Source: Proales similis
Lineage: Eukaryota; Rotifera; Eurotatoria; Ploima; Proalidae
Reading direction: 5' to 3'
Assembly: GCA_019059635.1 (NCBI GenBank)
Contig: JAGVRJ010000003.1
Span: 620,001-684,000 of the forward strand
DNA length: 64,000 bases
Part shown: positions 53,501-64,000 of the stretch, piece by piece
Layout of the letters: each line of letters begins with the position of its first letter
Position numbering within the stretch: the stretch's first letter is position 1
Notes under the pieces: model-generated
What the model was told of the DNA's origin: nothing
The model's database searches: none
What the model saw: the letters and a program-made list of their open reading frames with translations, nothing else
Program-made: the position numbers and the translations under genes

Positions 53501-54759
53501 CAATCAATCCATTTGTTTACTTGTTGATGAAAATGAAACGTAAAAATGGAAGATCCGTTCGAAGAGAGCGATTCTGATGAATCTGACGATCAGCTCGATA
53601 ACAACATGGCCGAGATGAGATTTAATGACGAGACTACTGCCGACTTAAAGCGAAGAGATATTGAGACCTTGATCAGCAAGCAAAAGGGAATAGACCGCAA
53701 GCCAGCGAAAAAGCATTCGTATGAAGATTTCAGCAAGAGATTCGACTTGCAAGTGACAACAACAGACGAAGCAGAAGCAGGCGGGGCGAACTTTTTCAAG
53801 AGCACCGAGCTCATTCGATTGACCAACTCGAAAATAAACCTGGGCGCTCTACAGGGTGTGACCATGTTTCACCGCTCCTACAAAACAGGCTTCGTGGACG
53901 TCTGGTGGCTTTACGACGACGGAGGCAAGTTCTGAACAGTGCAATCTGACTTCAGTCGCACAGTGCTAACCATTCTGGACAGGTCTCACCATCCTCTTGC
54001 CCTATCTGCTCACCAGAAGGAAATATTGGCTCAAGTGTAAGCTTCGCATATTCATACAGGCCAAAGGCAGCAGCGCTGACTTGGACGAAGAGCAACGACA
54101 GTAAGTTAAAAGCCAATCTTGTCTCAAACTAACCCAAACTCAAATCAAATGAACCATCAGCATGGCAACACTCTTGTCCAAATTTCGCATCGAATTTCAC
54201 GAGCTCGTCGTTGTTTCGGTCGATGAATTCGAAGGCAGCAAGGCTCAGGCATCAGAGTAAGTCTATACTTTTGTTAAAGTTGCGCGCCGCCCGATCATGA
54301 ACGTTTCAAAACGAAGTAAATCCATTTACGAGAGCCTCATTCAGCCGTGGCGAGCCAAAGATCCTGAAGATGCCGAGACCTATAAGTGGAAAATAAGCGA
54401 CGGCCTTTATGAAGAAAATCTCGATAAAGTAAGCAAATTAGCGTAAATTTCAGCTCATTCATTTTATTCGACCATTTCTCTCTTTCTCTGCCTGTCAGAT
54501 AAGATATCATCTAGCCCTCCGTCAGTTGCTGAAGAAATACTCTCAGAACTCTTCACTCATCTTCATGTAAGCCCCGTTCCATGTCATTCAAATGCCCATC
54601 TTGCTAATTTTGCCTTTCTTAAGCACAATGAGCGTGCCCAACAAAATATCTGATCACTTTGCACTCTACTTATCATACATAGACTTGCTCAGCTTCAAAA
54701 TGCCTCCCATCATATTCTTGAGAGGAAACCAAACTTCAGTGCTCACTTATTATTCTTGA
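50597..54759 (+). CDS. Na-K-2Cl cotransporter (SLC12A1/2 type)
   Basis: Electroneutral cation-chloride cotransporter of the plasma membrane. About 15 exons, some 1,000 residues from ATG 50597. N-terminal tail has KFVI, a fit to the SPAK/OSR1 kinase-docking pattern, and RPTLVELQ. Membrane part: [116 protein letters not shown]-terminal domain: [65 protein letters not shown], ending in [13 protein letters not shown] as in human NKCC1. Signatures favour NKCC over KCC or NCC. The N-terminal threonine cluster of vertebrate NKCC is not evident. Poly(A) signal follows within 10 bp. Confidence 0.93.
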
Positions 54760-54827
54760 GAAATAAAATTTGAAACAACAACTCGATTGCCATAATAGCC
54801 CACAGTGCGTTAAGATCGAATGCGACA

Positions 54828-55101
54828 TCATGTCCGGTAGCTACTCATCTCGTTGGTTTCATGGTTGCGTTGCTTTTGATGTTCGAGCTCGCTCTTGATT
54901 TGAATCGCATCCAACTTGAACAATTGTCTCCGAGTGATGAGAAAGAAACAAGAAATTTGCACATTTTCAATTTACTTTGACGAGGCCCGAACTCTTGAAC
55001 GGCATCAGTTTGGGCTTACTCAGCACAGAGCTCGGCAGGTCTTCGTCGAACAAAAAGCCGACTTTGGGCAAGCATTCTTGAATCCTTTCCTCTTTGGACA
55101 T
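54828..55101 (-). CDS. BBIP1: BBSome-interacting protein 1 (BBIP10/BBS18)
   Basis: Tiny subunit that stabilises the BBSome, the coat that moves membrane proteins in cilia. Two exons (54976-55101, 54828-54914; intron 61 bp) encode 70 residues. MSKEERIQECLPKVGFLF and VLSKPKLMPFKSSGLVK line up with the human FREVLPKQGPLFVED and VLCKPKLLPLKSLTLEK; the second exon is a charged helix (LDAIQIKSELEHQKQRNHE) like the human C-terminus. Human protein is 92 residues. It lies in the 675-bp gap between NKCC, with stops 68 bp apart, and RRP5, with which it shares a 333-bp divergent promoter region. Confidence 0.82.
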
Positions 55102-55434
55102 GGCAATCAGGCTGGATTCTATTGACACGCAATCGACTTGATGAGGCGAGCCGTAGGAGCCAAGGATGTGATTATGCCGGTTGCCATGCAGACCCAGATC
55201 GATCAGTTAGGAGTTATTTGCAATCGGACAAATTAAAACGACCTGGCCGGGCCGGGCCATCATTAACAAAACTAGTTCAACACGGAGCGCACATGTGATG
55301 CACGATTCGAAAAATTTGAGAATCAGAACGAAAAAATTCTAAATTCTCAGGGAAAGCATTTCTGTTTTTTTTTTCAAAGAAATTTCGATCTGATTGTTAA
55401 CTTGAGGCAATGAAAACTGTCGTTCTCGCTAGAA

Positions 55435-58400
55435 ATGTTTGCCAAACGAAAGTCAAAATCGACTGAGAAACCAGCGTCCGCAAAATCGAATGGCAAAATC
55501 AAAGAGCAGAAAGTTAAAATAAAACCGATTCCGGAGCTCACATTAAAGGCAAGTGCATGATTATCGAGATCAGGGAAAAGCTGATTTTAATTTGATATAA
55601 TAGAGCTTTGCCGAGGGATGCCTCTCGCTTGGCTTTGTTCAAGATGTGGCCATGAACGAGCTGGTAGTCTCGTTGCCAGGCATTGTAACAACTGGCCATG
55701 TGCGTCTTCCGAACATATCAACGCATTACACCCAGCTGGTGAAGAGCGATCAGTCCCAGCCGATGCTGAATGAGATGTACCAGAAAGGTGAACTTGTCAG
55801 ATGCAAAGTATTGGGATACATAGACAAGAAGCTTCAGCTCACTATTGATCCTGCCGAGGTGAACGCCTCGCTCAGCTCGAAGCACCTCCAGCAGGGCATG
55901 ATCATCAGCGGTGCGGTGAAAAATCAAGAAGACCACGGCTATGTGATTGACTTGGGCCTGCCTGACTTGAACGCCTTCTATCAGACGACCAGCAAAGATC
56001 TGTTTTTGGGTCAATGCTCGTTATTCAAAGTGACCGCTGTCAATTCACGTTCGGTCAAGTTGGAAATTTGCCGCGGCTCTTCATTTTACAAACAAGAATC
56101 GCTCAGCCAGTTTGACTCCTATCTGCCGGGCGCGATCATTAACAACTGTGTGGTGGAAAAGTTCGCCGGCAACGGAGTGCAAGTGAACGTGGCCGGCCAG
56201 CTGACGGGCTACATTCACTATTGCCACATACCGTCGTCCAAGCGTCCCACGGATAAAAAGAAGCCGAGCGCCGAATTCGTGAACGGAGAAAAACTCTCGG
56301 CCACAGTAATCTTCATCAACTCGTTTTCCAAAGTGATCTACTTGAGTATGCTTCCTCATTTGATCACATCAGGGCATCAGTCACGAATCGTCCAGCTTCA
56401 GAATTCTTCTCAAAAGCGCCAGATCGGCACCGTGGTCGAGCAGTGCTATGTGAAAGCGCACTCGGCCAAAGGACTCTACTTGTCATTCAACTTGGGCAAC
56501 ATTAAGAACCTACAGGGCTTCATTGCCAAGAAGCATCTAGAGCTGTCGGCCAGCGCCAGTCAGAACGGTGACGACGACAACTCCGGCGAGAAGAAGGCGC
56601 AGAATCTAAGTCGTCTGGAGCTTCAAAATCTCTATCCGCTCAACTCGCAGCTGAAGGCGCGCATATTCGAAATGAGCATGATGCAAGACTTGCTCATCCT
56701 ATCCAACAAAGCCAACTTGTTAAATGCCAAGATTCTCAGCTACTTTGACTTGGAAGTCGGCGAGCTGCACAAGTGCACAGTGAAAAAGCTCAACAAAACA
56801 AACAGCGGTGTTTTTGTCAGCTTGTCCGACTTCGTCTCCGGCTTCATTCCCAAGATCCACACGGCCGATGTTCCACTCAACGAAGGCATGCTTTTGAAAA
56901 AATTCAAAGAAGGCACGGAGATCAAATGCCGAGTGGTGGCCGTCGACCCAGAAGAGAAACGATGCGTGCTCACAGCCAAAAAGAGCATGATCAAGCCCGT
57001 GGTGCCCATAATCTCAATGTTTGAGGATGCAACGCCTGGCTTGCGAACAATGGGCGTGGTTATTTCAATTCAGCCCTACGGCCTTCTGCTTGGATTCTAC
57101 AACGATCTGAAAGGTCTCTTGCCTCGGCAAGAGATCAGCAGCTTGCTGAGCAAAGAACAGGATCTCAGTCAGCTCTACTATCTGGGCCAAGTGATCCAAT
57201 GCTATGTGAAAGACGTGGACAAGAACAAGAAGCAAATCAAGCTCACTCTGCACGCCCAGGCCAACGGACAAGAATTCTCCTCTCAAAGTGCAGACAATCT
57301 GGGAGCTGGCGAGCTTCGCGTCGGCCAAATAATCAAGACTGCGCCAATTTTACAAGTGAACGAGGACAAACAACAGTTCATTATTAAACTGCCCAACACA
57401 TTGAAGAGCGGCGTGCTGCACAAGCAGCATTTGTCCGACGTAGAGTCGCTCAATCAAACGCTGTTCGAACATTATCGCCAGAACAAGACCATTCAGAACG
57501 CAGTTGTGCTGAATATTGGCAAAGAGATTGTTCTCAGTCTAAAATCGAGTCTGATTGAGCAGTTCGATCGGCCGAGTTATTCGGTTCAATCGTTCGACGA
57601 TCTCAAGGTCGGAAGTGACTACGTCGGATGGATAAGGAAGCGACTGGACAACGGTGTGCTTGTCGAGCTGCCCAACAACCTTGTCGGCTTCTGCAGCAAC
57701 AGTCAGCTCAGATTCGCCGACGAGCTCAAACAGTCGGTGGTTCAAATCGGCCAGACGGTTCTTATCCACGTCAACCAGATCTCGGCCGAAAAGCGTCACT
57801 ATTTGACAAATTTGAAGACTCGATTTGAACTGCAGCAACGTGACTCAAACGATGCACAGCTGATGGTCGAAATGTTCAATTCTTATTCCAAAAGCATTCA
57901 AATCGCTTTCGGCACGCAGCAAGTGGCCAGCAAACATTCGGCCGGAAATTCGCTCAAGTATTCGCTCGGCTCCAAGGTCAAAGTGGCAGTAAAGCGATCA
58001 GAAGCGACCATTGGACGAGTCGAGTGTGTTTTCATCGAAGACAATCGAGCTCGGGAGGACGTCAGAGGATTCGCGTTCTATCAGGGCGCTGAGCCCGCCG
58101 AGGGCACCATATTTGAGGCCTTGGTTCTCGCATTCGATCCAAACGCAGACGCCTACTGCTTGAGCATAGACAAGCGTGTGCTCAAATCTTATTCGAAAAA
58201 TTTCGATTCAAGCTTTAAACCGAATATTAAACTCGACCAGACGGTAAAAGCCGAAGTGCTTTACTTGTCGGACTGGTTCTGCATAGTTGGTCTCAAGGCG
58301 CATGCAGTTGGCCGCCTCGCTCTGATGCCCTTGTTTCAGAATGATTTCACTCAGTTGAACTCGTGGTCGTTTAAAAACGACTCAATTGATGCGCAGCTGA

Positions 58401-60031
58401 AGAAAAGTCAATTGACAAAGATCTCCACAGCACTTGCCTCGGCTGGTAACGCTGAAAAAGAGAACAGCAGCAAGAACCGATTCAACGTGTTTCAATTCGG
58501 ACAAGTGCTCAAGGTGGTGCCCAAGCAGAGCGAAGACGAGCGAGCCTATTCAATTGTATTCTCCGATTCAAGTCAGTTTAAACAAGGCTCCAAGAAGCAG
58601 CTGAAAGATCTCTCGCTGCTGATCGATTTCAGAAACGAGTCGACAAAGCGAAGCGAAAACGACGAAGAAGGTCCGGTTCTGGTCAAGAAGAAGCTTTTGA
58701 TCAAAAGCGAGAGAAAGCGAAAAATCTCCGACAACGGCGATCAAATTGAGATCGTCGCGGATGTTAGACGCGTCAGCGAGAACAAAAAGACCAAACTGGA
58801 ATCGGACGGCGACTCAAATACTGACGATTACGAGGCGGCGTTTCCCTGGGAAGTGTCCGACTTTGACCAGTTCAACGCGGTCATAAACAAAAGAGACGTC
58901 GGTTCGGAAGAGAGCAAGACAAGTGAGAGAATCAGCGAGAAAAAGGAAACGCTCGACAAGCAACGATTGAATCTATCGAATCAGCTGCGAGCTTATCAAG
59001 AAGAGCAGCGAGTTTTCGATCCGAACAGGAAGCCGGAGAACGCGGACGATTTTGAGCGTTTGATTGCAGTCGATCCGAACAGCTCCCTGAGCTGGATCAA
59101 GTACATGGTGTTTTACATTGACATGGCCGAAATAGAAAAAGCCCGAGCAGTGGCCGAACAAGCTCTCAAGACCATACTGTTCGACAAAGACCTAGAGCGG
59201 CTCAACGTCTGGGTCGCTTGGATGAACATTGAGAACATGTACGGCACTGCAGACAGTCTAACCGAAGTGTTTGCCAAAGCCAATCAGAACGCTGACTCTT
59301 TGAAAATTCACCAGCATCTGGCTGAAATCTACGCTCGATCAGACAAGAACCAGGTGAGAACTTTCTTTCAAATTTGTGTTCATCTGTTGCTAGTTTAAAC
59401 GATCGCAAATTGTTAAGGAAGCTGAGGCGACGTTTATCAAGATGACCAAGAAATTCGGCAGCAGGCCCGAAGTCTGGATAAAATACGGCATCTTTCACTA
59501 CAGAAACTCGAACGCTGAGCTGGCGCGAAAGCTGCTGATTAAGAGCTTGAACAGCTTGGACAAACGAGACCACGTCGACATCATAAACAAATTCGCTCAG
59601 CTCGAGTTCAAGTATGGCGAAGTCGAGCGCGGTAAAACTATGTACGACAGCTTGCTGTTCACTTATCCAAACCGAACAGACATCTGGTCGGTTTACATTG
59701 ACATGCTGGTAAAGCAGAATGAAATAGAAGAGGCGAGGTAAGATTTTGAATTTGCAGATACAATTCTTTGACCGGCCGTATTTGATCGACTCTTTACTCT
59801 GGCAGACGCGTGTTCAGCAGAATAGTACAGATGGGACTAGCAGCCAAGCGAATGAAGTTTATATTTAAAAAGCTGATCGAGTTTGAGACCAAGCATGGCG
59901 ACGAGCAGCTTCTACAAGAGGCCAGACAGATGGCCATCAAATATGTTGAAAAGAGCTTAAGCGACACAAGTCAGCAAAACTCCCAGTCTGACTCGATTCA
60001 GAAAAATTTGAAAGAAGCTCTAAAAATATGA
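55435..60031 (+). CDS. PDCD11: rRNA biogenesis protein RRP5 / PDCD11
   Basis: Nucleolar factor needed for 18S and 5.8S rRNA maturation. Four exons (55435-55548, 55604-59353, 59418-59737, 59806-60031), 1,469 residues; human 1,871. The basic N-terminus is followed by an array of S1 RNA-binding repeats: LSLGFVQDVAMNELVVSLPG, GMIISGAVKNQEDHGYVIDL, LHKCTVKKLNKTNSGVFVSL, MGVVISIQPYGLLLGFYNDL, GWIRKRLDNGVLVELPN and others, about ten in all. A charged linker (RKRKISDNGD) precedes the C-terminal HAT repeats (NSSLSWIKYMVFYIDMAE, PEVWIKYGIFHYRNS, DIWSVYIDMLVKQ). The first intron is GC-AG (AAAG|GCAAGT). Introns are confined to the two ends; the 3.75-kb second exon is unbroken. Confidence 0.93.
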
Positions 60032-60197
60032 GTTTAAATAAATAAACGAATAAATATGGAAATTGAAAAGTAGACAGAATTGGTCGAAGGATTTTTCGGG
60101 CGAGGTCGACTAAATTGGAGCTAGGCAACTTTTATTAATAGCAGGTACCTTTGAATGGCCTCGATAGTTTGGTTTAAAAATAATTCTGGCCACGAGT

Positions 60198-60203
60198 TAT
60201 AAA
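60198..60203 (+). promoter_or_regulatory. TATA box of small secreted gene 3
   Basis: TATAAA 47 bp upstream of the ATG at 60245, implying a 5' UTR of only about 15 bases. Confidence 0.6.
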
Positions 60204-60244
60204 GGCTAAGACAAGTAGAATTCATTCCAAGAACTTGAGACAAA

Positions 60245-60647
60245 ATGCAGAAAATTCTCATCGCTTCCGCTGTGATGTAAGTTTTTTGGTCGATCGACTG
60301 CTTAGAGCAAATAGAATGGACACTAACCAATGTGTTTTAGTTGCGCCCTGATGGCTGCATTCGTTATGGGTTGGTGAATATTTGCATATTTTTAATCTCA
60401 AGAGCTCGTTGATTTTAGCTTTTTAATTCCAGCCCAAGATGGTCAGGGCCAAGAGACAACTACCACGCCAATTATGCAGAACCAAACAGAGCAACAAACC
60501 GTTATGGACCAACAAGGCCAGCAAGGTGAGCAAGGCCAACAAGGAGGCCAGCAAGGCGAACAAGGCCAGCAGGGAGGCCAGCAAGGCGAACAAGGCCAGC
60601 AGGGAGGACAAGAGGGCGAACAAGGCCCGCAGGAAGGTCAGCAATAG
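60245..60647 (+). CDS. Secreted Gln/Gly/Glu repeat protein, family unknown
   Basis: Three exons (60245-60276, 60341-60369, 60433-60647), 91 residues. The signal peptide is split over the first two exons (MQKILIASAVICALMAAFVM). After a Thr-rich start with one N-glycosylation site (NQT) come about four copies of a ten-residue unit, GQQGEQGQQG, ending PQEGQQ; the matching DNA has a 30-bp period. There are no cysteines. Low-complexity, highly hydrophilic secreted proteins of this sort occur in mucus, glue, silk and cuticle; which applies cannot be told. Its reverse strand makes a false Leu/Ala-rich frame. TATA box and three short standard introns support a real, expressed gene. Confidence 0.7.
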
Positions 60648-60985
60648 AGAAAAGTAAGCGATAGCCACAACTTCTGGGTCGCTTTCTTCTGATTATGTTT
60701 TGCATTGAATACTCGTGCCCGTACAGGACTTTTCAATAATGTCTCATGTGGCTCAAGCATGTTCGAAAATTACTAAGAAATCCTAAATCCGATTAAAGAC
60801 TGATTAAAAGCGAAACTAAATAATTGTTTCCGTTGGGACGGGTTATGGTTGATTAGTTGATTCTTAAGTCACGTGTTTGAAATTATTCTGCACAGGCATA
60901 GTTCTATCAACATAAGCGATCAAGTGGAGTAAGCAGAGAAAATCAAGTTTTATTGTTTTTTCCCTAGTCCTCCTAAATTGCGTAC

Positions 60986-62827
60986 ATGATGGCGGCCGAA
61001 TTGAAAAAGTACTCGAGTCTGTTCGGAGGTCTTCTAATCCATTTATCTCTGGCCTCGTCTCACACATTCGGCAACATGAGCCCCTACATCATGTCATACT
61101 TGAGGGAAATGCTAGGATTAGACGTGAGATATTCGCAAGCAATATGGATATGCACATCGATGGGTGTTTCCACGTCGCTGTCGGCCATCATCGGCGGAAA
61201 AATTCAAAGCCGATTCAACTTGAGCAACAAGCTCATGATTTTTCTCGGATGCCTGGTAATAAGGTTAACCTGAAGCCAGACCTAGCTTGAATAGCTTTTG
61301 AGTCAACTGTTGTTCAGTCTTAGTCATGTGCTCACCAACTACGCCATTCAGTACTCATTTGCCGCGGTCATCTTGTCCTTCGGAGTATCCTATGGTAGCC
61401 TTGTGTTTTGCACGTCCATTAACTTAATCAATCCAATCGAAAGCAATTAGGCCTCGGCTATACTTTTGCATACATAAATCCGTTGGCCATAGGCATGAAG
61501 GTTATCAGTAGAAAAAAAGAAAATTTCTAAAAAACGATTCGCTCAACTGAGTTTAATGTTTCAAGTGGTTCCCGAAAAACAAGGGCTTTGCCAACTCGTT
61601 CGTTTTGTTCGGCAGCGGTGCTGGCGGCATTATATTCACACAGGTTGAGACGCTCTACATAAATCCCGACAACTACGCTCCGGACAAGCCATATTCAGAT
61701 CAGTATCCGGACGAAAAGTAAACTCTAGGGCAAATTGATGAAAGCCATTGAATGAATGAAAATCTAATTCCAACAGATACTTTTCCAAAAAGCACATTGA
61801 CATGCTCGAAAGAGTTCCCAAGTCATTTCTCATTCTCGGAGTCATGTTCGCTGTTCTACAGCTTGTTGGATTTCTGCTGATGTATGAGCCGTCGAGCCAA
61901 GAGGCCATTGTGTCGAACCAAGAAGATAGCGACCTCATCAGCGGAGAGGAACAAGCAACTGAACCAGAAGAAGACGAACAGTCAAGCTTGCTCGATCAAT
62001 CAAAATCAGTTGTGAACGAGGCTGTCAACAGCCTCGGGGTCAAGTATGCCCTTGTTTATGAATTGGTTGACATTTTGAGCTTTAAAATCGGCTTGTGAAG
62101 GTATCACCAATCAACTGAGGGCTTAGATTCGCATCAAGTGATGAGGGTGCCAGTATTCTATTTCATCGGCGCCTTTCACATGCTGTCGCTAATCGGGCCA
62201 GATTTGTTCGGAATTTCGTTCAAGGTCAGAGAAGTTATTCTTCACCGCTTTTATCTGCAATTAATTGATCGATCCATCAAGACTTATGGACTGAGCTTCA
62301 TTCCAGATGATCAGTTCCTGGCACTGGTCGGCTCGATATCGAACATTTTCAATGCCTTTGGCCGCATATTTTGGGGCTATTTGGTCGACCGCGTCTGTTT
62401 TAAAGTGAACCTGTTAACAATCAACACGGTCATCATAGCGTCCCTGCTCACTATTGCGGTTCCTCAATACTTGACCAGCAAGTCGCTCTACCTTATTTGG
62501 ACGTCGGTTATTCTATTCGCCCAGAGCGGTGTTCATGTGCTCTTTCCGACCACGCTGGCAAAATGCTTTGGTCAAAAGCACTTTCCGTCTATTTCGGGTC
62601 TGCTTGTGTCCTTAGGCGTAAGTAGACACACAAGAGCCAATTCGTGGTTAATTTACTGACGCCCGTCTCAACCAGATTATTTGCTCTTTAATTCAATCAT
62701 TTCTGGCGCCACTCACTCATCTGCTCAGCTGGTTTAACTTTTTCTGCGTCTGCTCGGCTATTTCTTCTTTAAGTAAGCACAACCATCGCGTCGAGTTCCT
62801 CATCATATTTAATCAGCCGGCACATAA
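60986..62827 (+). CDS. Major facilitator superfamily transporter, oxalate/formate-antiporter-like
   Basis: Twelve-helix transporter, about eight exons, some 460 residues, substrate unknown. First half: FGGLLIHLSLASSHTFGNMS, GVSTSLSAIIGGKIQSRF, GLGYTFAYINPLAIGMKWFP, NKGFANSFVLFGSGAGGIIF, FLILGVMFAVLQLVGFLLMY. A long acidic central loop with EDSDLISGEEQATEPEEDEQ. Second half: PVFYFIGAFHMLSLIGPDLF, FGRIFWGYLVDRV and SGVHVLFPTTLAKCFG, the latter like the OFA/monocarboxylate branch of MFS. The C-terminal exon is uncertain: I end it at TAA 62825-62827 after a 44-bp intron, but the frame without that intron stays open to about 62973. Confidence 0.8.
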
Positions 62828-63229
62828 AAAGCTTGGTTTGCCGTTCTGCTGTTTGACGTCAAGGACGAACATGGCCACGACATTTAGAATAAATTGTTTG
62901 GTTTTTTACTATCTGATCAGTGATATGAATTTTTTTCGGAAAAATCGTCGCTCCAAAGTCATCCAAAATTAGGTTTTTACCAGAGCCAGAACTTCACTAT
63001 TATCAAAAGCAAAATTTGGACCATATTTAAATTTAGATTTATTTGGGTTCGCGCACATAAGTGCGCAGCCCACCAGAGCAAACCTATGTTACTAATTGTC
63101 ATCAAATTATAGGGTGGTCGAAGGTGGACAATAATAATGTGCGGATGGTGGGGGAATTACGAAATAACATGAGCAACTTAGCTGTGTTGGACCTGCTCCG
63201 TGACAGTCGGTTCTCAACGTTTGTGAGTC

Positions 63230-63367
63230 GATTCTTAACAACCGAAAATCGATTGTCTATTTCTTCAAATTTGTTTTTGATTTGCTCATGGTATGTTGCA
63301 AAGTCTTTCTGATCTCACAAAAATGGTGATCGAGTTCGGACTTTTTGACTATTTCTTGAGAGGCTGC
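63230..63367. repeat. 138-bp direct repeat, copy 1
   Basis: Identical to 63863-64000 (offset 633). The match is probably longer, because the second copy is cut by the window edge. Confidence 0.95.
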
Positions 63368-63453
63368 TGTTTTGACCATAACGTGTAATTTTGTTTTGCA
63401 AATGCTTGCATTATTTATAGGAATTGTGAAGTCTAATCTACACCTTTTCCAGG

Positions 63454-63640
63454 TGTATTTTGAATAGTATCAAGTGTATTTTGAAAAAATAAATTGAATT
63501 TTGAATTTCGTCAATTGTATTCTGGAGCTGTCAGTTGTATTCTGGAGCTGTCAGTTGTATTCTGGAGCTGTCAGTTGTATTTTGAAACTCATCAAATGTA
63601 TTTTGAAACTCATCAAATGTATTTTGAAACTTATGTAACA
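63454..63640. repeat. Minisatellite with 20-21 bp unit
   Basis: Three perfect copies of GTATTCTGGAGCTGTCAGTT (63517-63576) followed by two perfect and one partial copy of a 21-bp relative starting GTATTTTGAAACTC; degenerate units extend leftwards to about 63454. Units share the GTATT(C/T)TG start. Confidence 0.9.
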
Positions 63641-63862
63641 ATTTGGTTGGTTGTCCCAAACTGTCGTAAGCTTATCTCCAATAAAAGTGGCGGATAAGCT
63701 TGTTCGTCGTTTTGTTTTATTTTAAAACTGTTCTTCGGACTGTCGCCGCTTGCTTACGCAAGCAGCGGATTAAATAAGACAGGGGGACGGGAGAGCGGAA
63801 CCAACTCAAAGTTGCGAATGCAACGCTGAGTCGGTTACACTTAAATCAATCTTCCATTTCTA

Positions 63863-64000
63863 GATTCTTAACAACCGAAAATCGATTGTCTATTTCTTCA
63901 AATTTGTTTTTGATTTGCTCATGGTATGTTGCAAAGTCTTTCTGATCTCACAAAAATGGTGATCGAGTTCGGACTTTTTGACTATTTCTTGAGAGGCTGC
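63863..64000. repeat. 138-bp direct repeat, copy 2 (truncated by window)
   Basis: Partner of 63230-63367. The 633-bp period includes the minisatellite and the hairpin. Confidence 0.95.

Larger units (their letters stand above)
62828..64000. other. Repeat-rich non-coding region at window edge
   Basis: No gene is supported. Contains the direct repeats and minisatellite listed separately, plus a perfect hairpin at 63051-63066 (GCGCAC, loop ATAA, GTGCGC) and an imperfect one at 63746-63768 around CTTACGCAAG. AT-rich near 62930-63040. An open frame at 63061-63312 overlaps the repeat and has no recognisable motif. Confidence 0.55.

Noticed and set aside
60423..60668. Leu/Ala-rich minus-strand frame resembling a membrane protein
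   Set aside because: It is the reverse strand of the Gln/Gly repeat, where CAAGGC units read as Leu/Ala; the plus strand has signal peptide and introns.
63061..63312. 83-codon frame near the right edge
   Set aside because: Overlaps the 138-bp direct repeat and has no recognisable motif.

Overview
The window is nuclear DNA of a small-genome bilaterian animal. Genes are split by canonical GT-AG introns, and the families present are animal ones: an activin-type TGF-beta receptor, two paired-like homeobox genes, DOPA decarboxylase, an NKCC cotransporter, KDM3, TRABID and ANAPC4. About 26 genes occupy 64 kb, most introns are 53-68 bp long with 57 bp the commonest, and neighbouring genes are often under 200 bp apart. 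Ferritin has a signal peptide and DOPA decarboxylase is very insect-like in sequence, so a protostome is likely. I cannot name the phylum. AK8 and BBIP1, both tied to cilia or flagella, suggest that the animal keeps ciliated cells. No bacterial, viral or organellar gene was seen.

Layout. 1-1115 (-): PDZ-RhoGEF, cut by the window edge. 3900-5878 (+): activin type II receptor. 6623-8083 (+): unrecognised protein. 8234-11951 (-): DOPA decarboxylase, phosphohistidine phosphatase PHPT1 and a CSKMT-like methyltransferase. 13234-14889 (+): SAPCD2-like protein. 15212-16089 (-): secreted ferritin. 16750-21995 (-): tandem array of three GT31 glycosyltransferases. 22759-25214 (+): ACBP followed by ACBD5-like. 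25474-26877 (-): condensation/acyltransferase-like protein. 27291-29252 (-): AK8. 30247-33449 (+): ANAPC4. 33961-35566 (+): DNTTIP1. 35998-36302 (+): small secreted peptide. 36510-38672 (-): short KDM3. 39218-39749 (+): SAM protein. 39925-40050 (+): 41-residue secreted peptide. 40375-41291 (+): Tudor protein. 41734-44568 (+): two tandem homeobox genes. 45115-47411 (-): TRABID. 48245-49195 (+): RBM42. 50597-54759 (+): NKCC. 54828-55101 (-): BBIP1. 55435-60031 (+): RRP5/PDCD11. 60245-60647 (+): Gln/Gly-repeat secreted protein. 60986-62827 (+): MFS transporter. The last kilobase is repetitive.

Most of the genes are unrelated housekeeping or developmental genes that simply lie together. There is no sign of one pathway cluster beyond the tandem duplicates (GT31 x3, ACBP/ACBD5, homeobox x2). 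The most unusual content is: a 327-bp perfectly identical, GC-rich block shared by two otherwise diverged GT31 genes, which looks like gene conversion; three tiny genes for secreted proteins that match no family I know, each with a clear TATA box; at least five GC-AG introns with otherwise ideal donor sites; and a 138-bp direct repeat running off the right edge. All splice sites were placed by eye from reading frame and family similarity. No alignment or search was run.
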